Origin: an uncultured Neomegalonema sp.
Lineage (GTDB): Bacteria; Pseudomonadota; Alphaproteobacteria; Rhodobacterales; Rhodobacteraceae
Assembly (NCBI GenBank): GCA_938008165.1
Contig: CALLLP010000008.1
Span: 124,001 to 188,000 of the forward strand
DNA: 64,000 bases
Reading direction: 5' to 3'
Part shown: positions 38,636 through 46,966 of the stretch, one piece after another
How positions within the stretch are numbered: position 1 is the stretch's first letter
How the letters are laid out: each line of letters starts with the position of its first letter
The notes under the pieces: generated by a model
Databases searched by the model: none
Told to the model about the DNA's origin: nothing
What the model saw: only the letters and a program-made list of their open reading frames with translations
Made by a program: the position numbers and the translations under genes

Positions 38636-40093
38636 AGCCGCGCCATCGAGGCGGCGCAGAACCGCTTCCGATGCAAGCGCCGAAAGATCGCGCGGAATCG
38701 TCAGGGTCAGGGCGCTCTCGTCCCGGCGCAATGGACATCGATGCAGCAGCGCCGGAGTCGCCCCGGTCAGCATGGCCCCAAGACGGATGATGCGCCCGGT
38801 CGCCTCGGCCATCCGCCGCGCGTCCTTATCGAGAATCTGACTGCCCCCGTTGCGCTCGACCGCCTGTTTCGCATCCTTGTATCGATAGGCGAGCGAGACG
38901 GCGAGCGACATCCGCTCGCCATGGGTCAGGCCGACGAGGTTGGATTGCGTGGCGGTCGTAAAGCACGCCATCGCCCGGTAATCGGGATGCACCCGCCAGT
39001 TCACATCGGCCAGCAGACAGGCCGCAAGCCGCAACCGGGCGGACATTTCAGGCAAGGCGGGCGCGCACCACCCCGCCAGCTCCGCGCCAAAGCCCGGAAA
39101 CCGGCTGCCCACGCGCTCCATCACCAAGGCCGATTGCGTCAGGGGATCGTCGCCGCGCTTTGCCGGGCTGAGGCTTTCGTACAAAACCCCCTCACGCAGA
39201 CCGCAGGACGAAATCGTGATGATCAGGGGGTCCAGCCGCCGGATCAGGTTTCTGAGCACATGGGCCGTCCATGGTGCGTTTTCCGCACGGGTGCGCGACA
39301 GGCCAAAGCGCGTCAGATCCGGTGCCTGCTCGCCCGTCAGCCAGTCACAGGTTTCAAGCGCCTGTTCCGGCGTAAATTCATAAGCGTGCAACACGCGCAG
39401 GGGATATTCTGTCCGGCGCATCACCAGCGTTGCAAAGGCGCGCCATCCCCCGCCCACAAGGGTCATCCGCAACCCGGAGCGCACACCCTCCGGCAGGTTT
39501 TCCTCAATATGCGTGGCGATATAGGCGTCGAGCGCCGCGCCGGTTTGGCCGGTCTCCATCAGGCGCAAGGGACCAAGCGGCGTCGTGGTGCAGTGGCGGA
39601 CCGCCGCAGCCTGAATCAGCGCCAATTCCATCGACGCTCCACCGATATCGACCACGATTCCCTCGGACCGGCGATCCCCAAGCAAGACGCCCAATGCCGC
39701 AAAGCGCCCCTCGTCCTTGCCGCTGACAATGCGGACATTCAGGCCGGTCTCAGCGGCGATCTTTTCGGCAAAAGCGTCCCCGTCGCTGGCATCGCGCATG
39801 GCGGCCGTGGCGACGGTCGCCACATTGCGCACGCCCAGCGCCTTGGCCAGCAGAGCAAAGCGGCGCAGGGTAGCCAGCGCTTTTTTCTTGCCCTCCGGCG
39901 ACAAGGCCCCGGTCTTCTCGATATCGGCCCCAAGACCGCAATAGACTTTTTCGTTGAAGAAATAGGCCGGGCTACGCATCGCACTGTCGAAGACGACAAA
40001 GCGGACTGAGTTTGACCCGATGTCAATCACGCCAAAGCGATTGACGCTGATTTCCTGTGCGGGGATCTCAGCGGTCTTCTTCTTGCCGGTCAT
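38591..40093 (-). CDS. Exopolyphosphatase/guanosine pentaphosphate phosphatase (Ppx/GppA family)
   Basis: It hydrolyses inorganic polyphosphate and/or pppGpp. The ASKHA ATPase-like fold is shown by RFGVIDIGSNSVRFVVFD near the N-terminus, the catalytic SGKDEGRFAALGVLL region and IVVDIGGASMELALI. The C-terminal HD-like helical domain includes LRLAACLLADVNWRVHPDYR. The 500-residue length fits. It lies 59 bp downstream of dksA on the same strand, which ties it to the stringent response. Separation between Ppx and GppA activity is not possible by eye. Confidence 0.9.
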   Translation of the reverse strand: MTGKKKTAEIPAQEISVNRFGVIDIGSNSVRFVVFDSAMRSPAYFFNEKVYCGLGADIEKTGALSPEGKKKALATLRRFALLAKALGVRNVATVATAAMRDASDGDAFAEKIAAETGLNVRIVSGKDEGRFAALGVLLGDRRSEGIVVDIGGASMELALIQAAAVRHCTTTPLGPLRLMETGQTGAALDAYIATHIEENLPEGVRSGLRMTLVGGGWRAFATLVMRRTEYPLRVLHAYEFTPEQALETCDWLTGEQAPDLTRFGLSRTRAENAPWTAHVLRNLIRRLDPLIITISSCGLREGVLYESLSPAKRGDDPLTQSALVMERVGSRFPGFGAELAGWCAPALPEMSARLRLAACLLADVNWRVHPDYRAMACFTTATQSNLVGLTHGERMSLAVSLAYRYKDAKQAVERNGGSQILDKDARRMAEATGRIIRLGAMLTGATPALLHRCPLRRDESALTLTIPRDLSALASEAVLRRLDGAASLLGLASDMVIGGE

Positions 40094-40112
40094 ACGCGCG
40101 TTCCGTGTTGCG

Positions 40113-40134
40113 GGGCGGGATCATCTAGCCGCCC
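40113..40134 (-). terminator. Short hairpin in the dksA-ppx gap
   Basis: GGGCGG at 40113-40118 pairs with CCGCCC at 40129-40134 across a 10-nt loop, in the 59-bp gap between dksA and ppx/gppA. It lacks a T-run, so it may only tune the relative expression of the two genes. Confidence 0.3.
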
Positions 40135-40152
40135 TCGCTATTCACACGAAAA

Positions 40153-40575
40153 TTATTCCTCGCGATAGACCTTTTCCTTACGCTCGTGCGATTCCTGCGC
40201 CTCCAGCGACAATGTCGCGGTCGGGCGCGCCATGAGGCGGCGCAAGCTGATCGGATCGCCCGTATGTTCGCAATAGCCGTATTCGCCTTCGTCGATGCGG
40301 CGCAGGGCCGAATCGATCTTGCAAATCAGCTTACGTTGGCGATCGCGTGTCCGAAGCTCGATGGCGCGATCGGTTTCTTCCGACGCGCGATCGGCAACAT
40401 CGGGCACATTACGCGTATCGTTCTGGAGCGTCGAAACGGTCTCCTGAGATTCGCGCAGAATGTCGTTTTTCCAATCGAGTAGACGTTGACGGAAGAATTC
40501 CTTCTGCCGGTCGTTCATAAACTCTTCAGATGCGTCCGGAACGTATTCCTGCATATCGATGTCCATGCCATCCAT
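40153..40575 (-). CDS. dksA: RNA polymerase-binding transcription factor DksA, low-cysteine form
   Basis: It binds the RNA polymerase secondary channel and, with ppGpp, resets transcription during starvation. The 140-residue protein has the coiled-coil region (EFFRQRLLDWKNDILRESQE to ADRASEETDRAIELRTRDRQ), with the tip containing Asp and Ala (VADRAS). The zinc-finger region reads YGYCEHTGDPISLRRLMARP then TATLSLEAQE: three of the four classical zinc cysteines are replaced, as in other alphaproteobacterial DksA proteins I recall. A strong AGGGAGGG ribosome site precedes the ATG at 40575. Stringent control is supported by the adjacent ppx/gppA. Confidence 0.93.
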   Translation of the reverse strand: MDGMDIDMQEYVPDASEEFMNDRQKEFFRQRLLDWKNDILRESQETVSTLQNDTRNVPDVADRASEETDRAIELRTRDRQRKLICKIDSALRRIDEGEYGYCEHTGDPISLRRLMARPTATLSLEAQESHERKEKVYREE

Positions 40576-40755
40576 GATTCACCCTCCCTGAAAGCGTCGC
40601 TTTTCGCGATCATCATTTGCCGTTCAAGTCTTGCGCCACATACCGCGAACCGCGCGGCTTGTCACGCGCGTTTTGACGTTTGTTCCATGGAATCAGGCGT
40701 TTGTCATATGACGTACACTTGACTTGATTAAGCTTTTGCGAATGGGCAAAAAGAA

Positions 40756-42294
40756 TCAGTTTTCGCGCAATCTTTCCGCCTGTTTGCGTATCGTTTGCAC
40801 GTCTTGCGCGTCCTTGCGGCGCAGGTTTTTCACCTGCAACGCCATCCGTCGATTGCCCTCGAAACGGGTTTCGTGCCGGGCCAGAAAATCCCAGTAAAGC
40901 GTGGTAAACGGGCACGCTTTCTCGCCCGTCGCTTGTTTCGGATCGAAACGGCATGTATCGCAATAGTTACTCATCCGGTCGATATACGCGCCGGAGGCAC
41001 AATAGGGTTTGGTGCCCACGACCCCCCCGTCGCCATGCTGGCTCATCCCCAGCATATTGGGCAGGGAAACCCAGTCGATCGCATCGAGATAGAGACCCAT
41101 ATGCCAGTCATGGGCGGCATAGGGCCGCACCCCATGCATCAGCAGGTAAAGGCCCATCCCCATCAACCGCTCGATATGATGCGCATAGCCGGTATGCAGC
41201 AGCCGCGTAATCATATCGTTCAGGCAAGCCATATCGGTCTCGCCCGTCCAGAAGAAATCCGGGATGTCCTGCGTCGCGTCCAATGCATTCAGCCCGGCAT
41301 AATCGGGCATCCGCGTCCAGTAGAGACCGCGCACCCATTCGCGCCAGCCAAGGATTTGCCGCACGAACCCCTCCACCGCATTCAGCGGCGCGGCCCCGGC
41401 CTCATAGGCGGCGATGGCGGCATCGCAGGCATCACGCGGGCTGATAAGCTTGAGATTCAGGACCACGGACAGGCGCGAATGATTGAGGGTCGAGGCCCCG
41501 TGCCACATCGCGTCCTGATACGTACCGAATTCCCGCAGGCGATTCGCGATAAAATCATCAAGGGCGCGCAGGGCATCCTCGCGGGTCACAGGTTCGTCGA
41601 AATCATCCAGCCGCCCCGGCGCATCCGCAAAGCGCTGTCCGACGAGGCGCAGCACCTCCCGCGTGACGGAATCGGGGGCGTATCCTGCGCGCGGCGCAAT
41701 CAGGCCGGGGCCTTTTTTGCCAAAGCTTTTGCGGTTGTCCTTGTCGAAGTTCCATGCATCGCCCTCAGGCTTGCCCTCCACCATCAGGATACCGGTCCGC
41801 TTGCGCATCATCCGGTAGAAATCTTCCAGAATGAAGCGCTTGCGCCCGTCGGCGAATTCCTCGAAATCGGCGATGCTGGCATAGAAATGCCGGTCGGGGG
41901 CCATGGTCAGCGGCACGCCCGTCTCCCCCGCCGCCTGCGCCAGCGCCTTGTTCACGCGCCAATCGCCGGGACGCACCATGACAACACGTTCGGGGTCATG
42001 CACCGCAATGGCCGATGTCAGCCCCCCTGCAAGACTTGAGGGGGCGTTGTCATCGTCAAGCGCATGGTAGAGAACGCGCCGCCCTGCCTTGCGCTGGGCA
42101 TCGCGAAAATGGCGCATGGCGGCAAAGAACACGGCGATGCGGCGTTTCGATTGCCAGACATAGGTGGCCTCATCGAGCGCCTCGGTCATCAGGATCGCGT
42201 CGCGCTCAGGGTCAAAGCCATCGAGCGCGGCGCTGTCATGATCGAGTTGATCGCCGCAGATGACGACGAGGTTACGAAGCGTCTGCTTGCTCAT
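40756..42294 (-). CDS. phrB: Prokaryotic (6-4) photolyase/cryptochrome of the FeS-BCP group
   Basis: It uses light to reverse UV (6-4) photoproducts; relatives may also signal. The start at 42294 overlaps the DUF2256 gene and gives a 512-residue protein. The N-terminal alpha/beta domain has LVVICGDQLDHDSAALDGFD. The FAD-binding helical domain has RQILGWREWVRGLYW and ERLMGMGLYLLMHGVRPY. The four cysteines expected for the [4Fe-4S] cluster are visible: one in the GWREW-following domain is less certain, but CASGAYIDRMSNYCDTC and EKACPFTTLYWDFL match the C-terminal set. This group is called FeS-BCP, CryPro or PhrB. Confidence 0.92.
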   Translation of the reverse strand: MSKQTLRNLVVICGDQLDHDSAALDGFDPERDAILMTEALDEATYVWQSKRRIAVFFAAMRHFRDAQRKAGRRVLYHALDDDNAPSSLAGGLTSAIAVHDPERVVMVRPGDWRVNKALAQAAGETGVPLTMAPDRHFYASIADFEEFADGRKRFILEDFYRMMRKRTGILMVEGKPEGDAWNFDKDNRKSFGKKGPGLIAPRAGYAPDSVTREVLRLVGQRFADAPGRLDDFDEPVTREDALRALDDFIANRLREFGTYQDAMWHGASTLNHSRLSVVLNLKLISPRDACDAAIAAYEAGAAPLNAVEGFVRQILGWREWVRGLYWTRMPDYAGLNALDATQDIPDFFWTGETDMACLNDMITRLLHTGYAHHIERLMGMGLYLLMHGVRPYAAHDWHMGLYLDAIDWVSLPNMLGMSQHGDGGVVGTKPYCASGAYIDRMSNYCDTCRFDPKQATGEKACPFTTLYWDFLARHETRFEGNRRMALQVKNLRRKDAQDVQTIRKQAERLREN

Positions 42295-42439
42295 CGCGGG
42301 CCTTGCGCCCACGGTCACGGCGACACCGCTCGGAGCAATATTTCACCTCGTCCCAGACATCGGCCCATTTCTTCCTCCACGCAAAGGGTCGTCCACAGGT
42401 AGCGCAGGGTTTCTTGGGCAGATCGCCCTTGCGACGCAT
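42272..42439 (-). CDS. DUF2256 zinc-ribbon-like protein, 55 residues
   Basis: A short gene that I translated by hand: MRRKGDLPKKPCATCGRPFA, then WRKKWADVWDEVKYCSERC and a basic tail ending in EQADAS. The two Cys pairs, CATC and CSERC, make a compact metal-binding ribbon, the hallmark of DUF2256. Its stop codon lies inside the photolyase gene, with a 23-bp overlap, so the two are translationally coupled. DUF2256 genes are known to accompany cryptochrome and photolyase genes, but no function is established. Confidence 0.9.
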   Translation of the reverse strand: MRRKGDLPKKPCATCGRPFAWRKKWADVWDEVKYCSERCRRDRGRKARDEQADAS

Positions 42440-42449
42440 CGGATGCGCC

Positions 42450-42773
42450 TCAGGCTTCGTCCATCAGCTTTGCGCGGGTTTCCGTCAGAAACTCGGCGGA
42501 TTTCGCCTTCAGCTCCTCGCGGTCAAGCGTGACATTGCGCTCGGTGGCATCGGCCATGATCTTGTCGATCACGTCATCATCGCCCGCTTCTTGCATATCG
42601 GCAGCGATCAGCGTGCCGGAATAGGCCGTGGTTTCCGCATCGCTCATCCCCAATTTCCCGCCGACCCATTCAGCGAGCAAGCGGTTGCGGCGTGCTTCGG
42701 CCTTGAAATTCATCTCCGCGTCATGGGCGAATTTGGTCTCAAACGCCTTTTCGCGATCCTTCATGCTGGCCAT
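42450..42773 (-). CDS. F1-ATPase inhibitor zeta subunit (DUF1476)
   Basis: A 107-residue alphaproteobacterial protein. In Paracoccus denitrificans the zeta subunit binds F1 and blocks rotation in the hydrolysis direction. The sequence MASMKDREKAFETKFAHDAE, then RRNRLLAEWVGGKLGMSD and TAYSGTLIAADMQEAGDDDV, matches the DUF1476 family. The N-terminal segment is the inhibitory region. I started it at the ATG at 42773, where family similarity begins. In non-Paracoccus species the inhibitory effect can be weak. It is divergent from the peroxiredoxin across 73 bp and upstream of DUF2256. Confidence 0.92.
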   Translation of the reverse strand: MASMKDREKAFETKFAHDAEMNFKAEARRNRLLAEWVGGKLGMSDAETTAYSGTLIAADMQEAGDDDVIDKIMADATERNVTLDREELKAKSAEFLTETRAKLMDEA

Positions 42774-42846
42774 GGTCGATTCCCGTTCCAAGATTGATTT
42801 CCCGTTCCATATAGTGCGATGAACCGACAAGCGGAAGGGCGAGACG

Positions 42847-43413
42847 ATGAGCAACCCGAACCTGAACGATGTTGACTGGAGCACCCTGCCCCAGCCCGAA
42901 GACGATGGCGCGGGCGATCGGATCGCGGGATTTGCCCTGCCCTCTGTGCCCTTGCCAGCGACCAATGACACACATATCGACCTGTCTACCCCCGGCCGAA
43001 CGATCTTGTTCATCTATCCGATGACCGGCACGCCCGGCACGGCCCTGCCCGATGGATGGGACGGCATCCCCGGTGCGCGCGGCTGTACACCGCAGGCCTG
43101 TGCCTTTCGCGACTTGCATGACGATCTGGTAAAAACCGGCATAGACCGCGTTTTCGGCCTCTCGACCCAGACACCCGACCAGCAAAAGGAAGCGGCGGAG
43201 CGGCTGCACCTGCCCTATCCCCTGCTCAGCGATCATGCGCTGGCCTTTGCCGATGCCATTGGCCTGCCCCGGTTCGTCATCGGCGAGGCGGTCTATCTGA
43301 AGCGGATGACCCTCGTGATCGAGGGGGGATTCGTCGGCAAGGTTTTCTACCCCGTCTTTCCTCCCGATCGCGCGGCGGCGGATGTGCTCGACTGGCTGCG
43401 CGGGGACGCATGA
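42847..43413 (+). CDS. Peroxiredoxin, BCP/PrxQ-like
   Basis: A thiol peroxidase that reduces hydrogen peroxide and organic peroxides. [19 protein letters not shown] holds the peroxidatic Cys in GCT and a second Cys five positions later, the PrxQ arrangement in which the two form a disulfide inside one helix. Compared with a standard BCP, about 15 residues are inserted between the [10 protein letters not shown] strand and the active-site loop. The C-terminus has [20 protein letters not shown]. Its stop overlaps the tgt start by 4 bp (ATGA), so the two are co-translated. Confidence 0.88.
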   Translation: MSNPNLNDVDWSTLPQPEDDGAGDRIAGFALPSVPLPATNDTHIDLSTPGRTILFIYPMTGTPGTALPDGWDGIPGARGCTPQACAFRDLHDDLVKTGIDRVFGLSTQTPDQQKEAAERLHLPYPLLSDHALAFADAIGLPRFVIGEAVYLKRMTLVIEGGFVGKVFYPVFPPDRAAADVLDWLRGDA

Positions 43414-44537
43414 GCGATATCCGTTTCATCCGTCATGCAATGCAGGGCAAGGCCCGTACCGGCGTGCTCTGCACCCCGCGCGGCAATATTCGCACGCCCG
43501 CCTTCATGCCCGTCGGCACGGCGGCGACGGTCAAGGCGATGCTGCCCGGTTCGGTGCGCGAGACGGGGGCCGATATCCTGCTCGGCAATACCTATCACCT
43601 GATGCTGCGCCCCGGCGCCCCCCGGATGGAGCGCCTCGGCGGCCTGCACGGCTTTATGAATTGGGAACGGCCCATCCTGACCGATTCGGGCGGGTTTCAG
43701 GTCATGTCGCTGGCCAAGCTGCGTAAGCTGACTGAAGAGGGCGTGACTTTTCGCTCGCATATCGACGGGTCAAAACACCTGCTCAGCCCCGAAACATCGA
43801 TGGAAATCCAGCGCCAACTCGGCTCCGACATCGTGATGAGCTTCGATGAATGCACGCCCTATCCCTGCACCCGCGACGAGGCGGCGACCTCGATGGCGCT
43901 GTCGATGCGCTGGGCAGAGCGGTCGCGGGCGGCCTTTGGCGAGCGTCCCGGCCATGCGCTGTTTGGCATTCAACAGGGCGGCATCCATGCGGATTTGCGG
44001 GCTGAGAGCGCGGCGGCTCTGACGAAGATCGGGTTTGACGGCTATGCGGTCGGGGGGCTGGCGGTCGGCGAGGGACAGGAACTGATGTTCTCGACTCTCG
44101 ACCATTGCGTCGATCCCTTGCCCATGGATCGCCCCCGCTATCTGATGGGTGTGGGCAAGCCGGAGGATATCGTCGGCGCGGTCCTGCGCGGCATCGACAT
44201 GTTTGACTGCGTGATGCCCAGCCGCTCCGGTCGCACGGGACAGGGCTTTACCCCGCGCGGGCCGGTCAATATCCGCAATGCCCGCCACGCCGAAGACCCC
44301 CGCCCCTTGGACGAAACCTGCGATTGCCCGTGCTGCACCGATTACAGCCGGGCCTATCTGCACCACGTTCACCGCGCGCAGGAGATCATCGCCTCCATGC
44401 TGCTGACATGGCATAACCTTCGCTATTATCAGCGGCTGATGCAGGGATTGCGCGATGCGATTGCGGCGGGGTCACTCGACAGCTTTGTCGAGGAATTCGA
44501 TGCCTCACGCGCCCAAGGCGATATCGATCCGATCTAG
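43410..44537 (+). CDS. tgt: tRNA-guanine transglycosylase
   Basis: It exchanges guanine 34 of GUN-anticodon tRNAs for preQ1 on the way to queuosine. Family features: [91 protein letters not shown] with the downstream catalytic Asp in [16 protein letters not shown], and the zinc site CDCPCC plus a His in HHVHRAQE. The 375-residue length is usual. It overlaps the peroxiredoxin gene. Confidence 0.96.
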   Translation: MSDIRFIRHAMQGKARTGVLCTPRGNIRTPAFMPVGTAATVKAMLPGSVRETGADILLGNTYHLMLRPGAPRMERLGGLHGFMNWERPILTDSGGFQVMSLAKLRKLTEEGVTFRSHIDGSKHLLSPETSMEIQRQLGSDIVMSFDECTPYPCTRDEAATSMALSMRWAERSRAAFGERPGHALFGIQQGGIHADLRAESAAALTKIGFDGYAVGGLAVGEGQELMFSTLDHCVDPLPMDRPRYLMGVGKPEDIVGAVLRGIDMFDCVMPSRSGRTGQGFTPRGPVNIRNARHAEDPRPLDETCDCPCCTDYSRAYLHHVHRAQEIIASMLLTWHNLRYYQRLMQGLRDAIAAGSLDSFVEEFDASRAQGDIDPI

Positions 44538-44540
44538 GGG

Positions 44541-44556
44541 GGATTGCTGCCAATCC
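44541..44556. terminator. Hairpin after tgt, between convergent genes
   Basis: GGATTG at 44541-44546 pairs with CAATCC at 44551-44556 across a 4-nt loop, flanked by G-rich and C-rich runs that could extend the stem. It lies in the 43-bp gap between tgt and the convergent DUF2160 gene. There is no T-run. Confidence 0.45.
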
Positions 44557-44580
44557 CGCCCCCATGATCGCCGATTTATG

Positions 44581-44859
44581 TCAGGCCTTCCAGAAAATGA
44601 ATGCCCCCCACAGGAGCGCAATGCCCAGGCCGCCCCAGAGCGGTGTTCCCATCACGCCAAGCCAGCCCAGCATGATAAAGGCCGAACCCAGCAACGAGAT
44701 GAACAAACGGTCGCCCCGCGTCGTGTGCAATCCGAGAATGCCATCGCGGGGATTACCGCCGGGCGAGCGGTATTCGAGAAAGCCCATGAAAGCGATCGAG
44801 GCGAAGATAAAGACAAAGAACGCCGCCGTTGGCCATGTCCACGCCATCCATCCGATCAT
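44581..44859 (-). CDS. DUF2160-family small membrane protein
   Basis: A 92-residue protein with three hydrophobic segments (about residues 8-27, 52-69, 72-88) separated by a loop with RSPGGNPRDGILGLHTTRGD then RLFISLLGSAFIMLGWLGV. This closely fits DUF2160, whose members I know as small membrane proteins encoded within glycerol ABC transporter operons of alphaproteobacteria. Here no glycerol transporter gene is adjacent. A very strong ribosome site (GGGGGAGG) precedes the ATG at 44859. The function is unknown. Confidence 0.8.
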   Translation of the reverse strand: MIGWMAWTWPTAAFFVFIFASIAFMGFLEYRSPGGNPRDGILGLHTTRGDRLFISLLGSAFIMLGWLGVMGTPLWGGLGIALLWGAFIFWKA

Positions 44860-44945
44860 TGCCGCGCCTCCCCCTGAAATTCAGGGTCAGCGTAAACAGT
44901 CGACGGGATAACCGCAACGGTCCCATCCCTGAGATCAAACAGGTC

Positions 44946-45326
44946 CTACATGCGCAACCGGGCGCGCAGGGCATTCACTGAATCGTTGCTCTTGGTATTG
45001 GCAGAATCGCGCCCCTGCGACTGAGCGGGCGGCACGCTCGCCGAGTCTTCCAGCTCATAAATCTTGAGGTTACTGCGAAAGGCATATCCGGCCTGCGTTT
45101 CACGGCGCCATGCAACGATAGCGGGTGACTTTCGAATGCATTTGTTGTTTTTATAAACTTCGATCAGTGCGACGCGCCGGGTTTGCCCCCGCGCAGAGAT
45201 ACGAACGCCCCCATCGGAATAGTCGTGCAACGTGCACTCGACGCCATCGACAACGACACGCATGTTTTCGGCACTGTAGCGTTCATGAACGCGATAATTC
45301 GCCGAATTCACCTTCTTGCCAAACAT
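44946..45326 (-). CDS. PilZ-domain protein
   Basis: A 126-residue protein. RVHER near residue 12 supplies the RxxxR motif, and DYSDGGVRISARG near residue 38 supplies the D/N-x-S-x-x-G motif that together bind cyclic di-GMP. The PilZ barrel spans about residues 10-95. A short Ser/Asn-rich tail follows with NALRARLRM at the end. It has no other domain, so it is probably a stand-alone c-di-GMP receptor. It has an AGGAG ribosome site. It is divergent from the DUF4345 gene. Confidence 0.85.
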   Translation of the reverse strand: MFGKKVNSANYRVHERYSAENMRVVVDGVECTLHDYSDGGVRISARGQTRRVALIEVYKNNKCIRKSPAIVAWRRETQAGYAFRSNLKIYELEDSASVPPAQSQGRDSANTKSNDSVNALRARLRM

Positions 45327-45467
45327 TGAGTCATTCTCCTGGGACGAACCCCTCCATGGCCCGCCGTATCAACCACGCTCTGAGTGTAGGCTCACGCAAT
45401 TGATGAATTGCTAATGCGCCTCGATATGGCGAATATTGCAGCCTTTGATTTCTAAGGGAAACCAACC

Positions 45468-45857
45468 ATGATTGCATTGCATCGGGGTATCATTTCAGTG
45501 GTTGCAATCCTGTTTATAGGATTGGGTATTTGGTTGATGATTCAACCGCGCGCCGTTCAGGATCTCTACCCCCTCAGTCTGGATGGGCCGATGGCGGTTT
45601 CCGAGGTCAGGGCCGTGTTTGGGGGTCTGATGATGGGCACCGGGGCCGGTGTGCTGTGGTTAGTCTGGCGCCTTCAGCGCGCGACGGATGCGGGCGTCGT
45701 GATGATCTTCATTTTCGGCGGGTTGCTGCTGGCCCGAATCATCGGCCTGTTTGGCGAGGGCGTGCCCCATGGCCCGGTCCTGAACGAAACGATCTTCGAG
45801 ACCCTCGTCTTCACGATTGTCCTTGTCACGACCCTGTTGATCAGAAACCGCGAGTGA
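45468..45857 (+). CDS. DUF4345-family membrane protein
   Basis: A 129-residue protein with four hydrophobic helices (about residues 5-25, 45-67, 74-92, 103-123). The segment VSEVRAVFGGLMMGTGAGVL then VMIFIFGGLLLARIIGLFGE fits DUF4345, a family of unknown function. An AAGGGA ribosome site precedes the ATG. The upstream gene PilZ is divergent. The next gene, rpsB, is 202 bp downstream on the same strand and probably has its own promoter. Confidence 0.75.
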   Translation: MIALHRGIISVVAILFIGLGIWLMIQPRAVQDLYPLSLDGPMAVSEVRAVFGGLMMGTGAGVLWLVWRLQRATDAGVVMIFIFGGLLLARIIGLFGEGVPHGPVLNETIFETLVFTIVLVTTLLIRNRE

Positions 45858-45958
45858 TCGCGATACTCGAGACCCCGATAAGGCGCTGAGTCTGCCGAAT
45901 TCCCTTGCAACCGCGCCCACCATGAGCTAACCGCACGTCACTTTCACAGGCGTGCTAC

Positions 45959-46017
45959 GGGTGCACGGGGGGAGACATCCCTTTTGCATCCACCCGGTGT
46001 CCGGCTTTTTGGTCGGA
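45959..46017 (+). promoter_or_regulatory. Structured rpsB leader candidate
   Basis: GGGTG at 45959-45963 can pair with CACCC at 45991-45995 around an inner GGGA/TCCC hairpin (45970-45973 with 45978-45981). A second small stem, TCCG at 46000-46003 with CGGA at 46014-46017, encloses a T-rich loop. S2 protein represses its own operon through the leader in E. coli, so a structured leader is expected, but no covariation evidence is available here. Confidence 0.35.
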
Positions 46018-46059
46018 TGACAGGTGCGCCGAGGACAAACCGGAAAAAACGGAGGCGAC

Positions 46060-46836
46060 ATGGCTCTGCCAGAGTTCACCATGCGTCAGCTTTTGGAAGC
46101 TGGCGTTCACTTCGGGCACCAGACACACCGCTGGAACCCGCGCATGGAAACCTACATCTACGGTTCGCGCAACGGCGTTCATATCATGGACCTGACCCAG
46201 ACGGTGCCGCTGCTGCACACCGCGCTTGTGTCCGTGCGTGACATGGTTGCCAAGGGGGGCCGCGTGCTGTTCGTCGGCACCAAGCGTCAGGCTCAGGACC
46301 CGGTCGCACAAGCCGCCGAACGCTGCGCACAATATTACATCAACCACCGCTGGCTCGGCGGCACGCTGACGAACTGGAACACTGTCTCCAAGTCGATCAA
46401 CCAGCTCAAAGGTCTGGAAAGCGAGCTGGAAGACGGCGGCACCGGCTACACGAAGCGCGAGCTTCTCAGCCGTCAGCGCAAGCGTGACAAGCTCTCCCTC
46501 GCCCTTGGCGGGATCAAGGAGATGGGCTCGGTGCCCGATATGCTGTTCGTCGTCGATACGAACAAGGAAGAACTGGCGATCAAGGAAGCGAATCGCCTGA
46601 ACATTCCAGTCGTCGCGATCCTCGATACCAATTGCAACCCGGCGGGCGTCGATTACCCGATCCCCGGCAACGACGATGCCAGCCGCGCGATCTCGCTGTA
46701 TTGCGATCTGGTCGCGGCCGCTGCGCTTGACGGGATCAGCGTCGCCGCTGGTGCTTCGGGTGTCGATATGGGCGCGATGGACGATCCGATGATGGAAGAG
46801 CTGCCCGCCGATGAAGGCGAAGCCGCTCCCGCGTGA
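46060..46836 (+). CDS. rpsB: 30S ribosomal protein S2
   Basis: A small-subunit protein at the back of the 30S head. The ATG at 46060 follows a GGAGGCGAC ribosome site and reads [20 protein letters not shown]. Other family segments are [40 protein letters not shown] and [20 protein letters not shown]. The 258-residue length includes an acidic Met-rich tail ([19 protein letters not shown]) common in this class. The tsf gene follows by 130 bp in the usual rpsB-tsf order. Confidence 0.98.
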   Translation: MALPEFTMRQLLEAGVHFGHQTHRWNPRMETYIYGSRNGVHIMDLTQTVPLLHTALVSVRDMVAKGGRVLFVGTKRQAQDPVAQAAERCAQYYINHRWLGGTLTNWNTVSKSINQLKGLESELEDGGTGYTKRELLSRQRKRDKLSLALGGIKEMGSVPDMLFVVDTNKEELAIKEANRLNIPVVAILDTNCNPAGVDYPIPGNDDASRAISLYCDLVAAAALDGISVAAGASGVDMGAMDDPMMEELPADEGEAAPA

Positions 46837-46870
46837 CCGGGCCGGTTACTGCCCCTTGAAACCTGATAGC

Positions 46871-46892
46871 GCGCCCCCGAAATAGGGTGCGC
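46871..46892 (+). terminator. Hairpin in the rpsB-tsf gap
   Basis: GCGC-C-CCC at 46871-46878 pairs with GGG-T-GCGC at 46885-46892, with one mismatch and a 6-nt loop. No T-run follows. It may attenuate read-through from rpsB into tsf, as known in other bacteria. Confidence 0.45.
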
Positions 46893-46966
46893 GTTTCCCT
46901 GTAAATTGATGGCCCAGCCGCCCGCACCAGAAGGGCGCGCGGGCCACCCCGTGAGGAGGTCTCACC

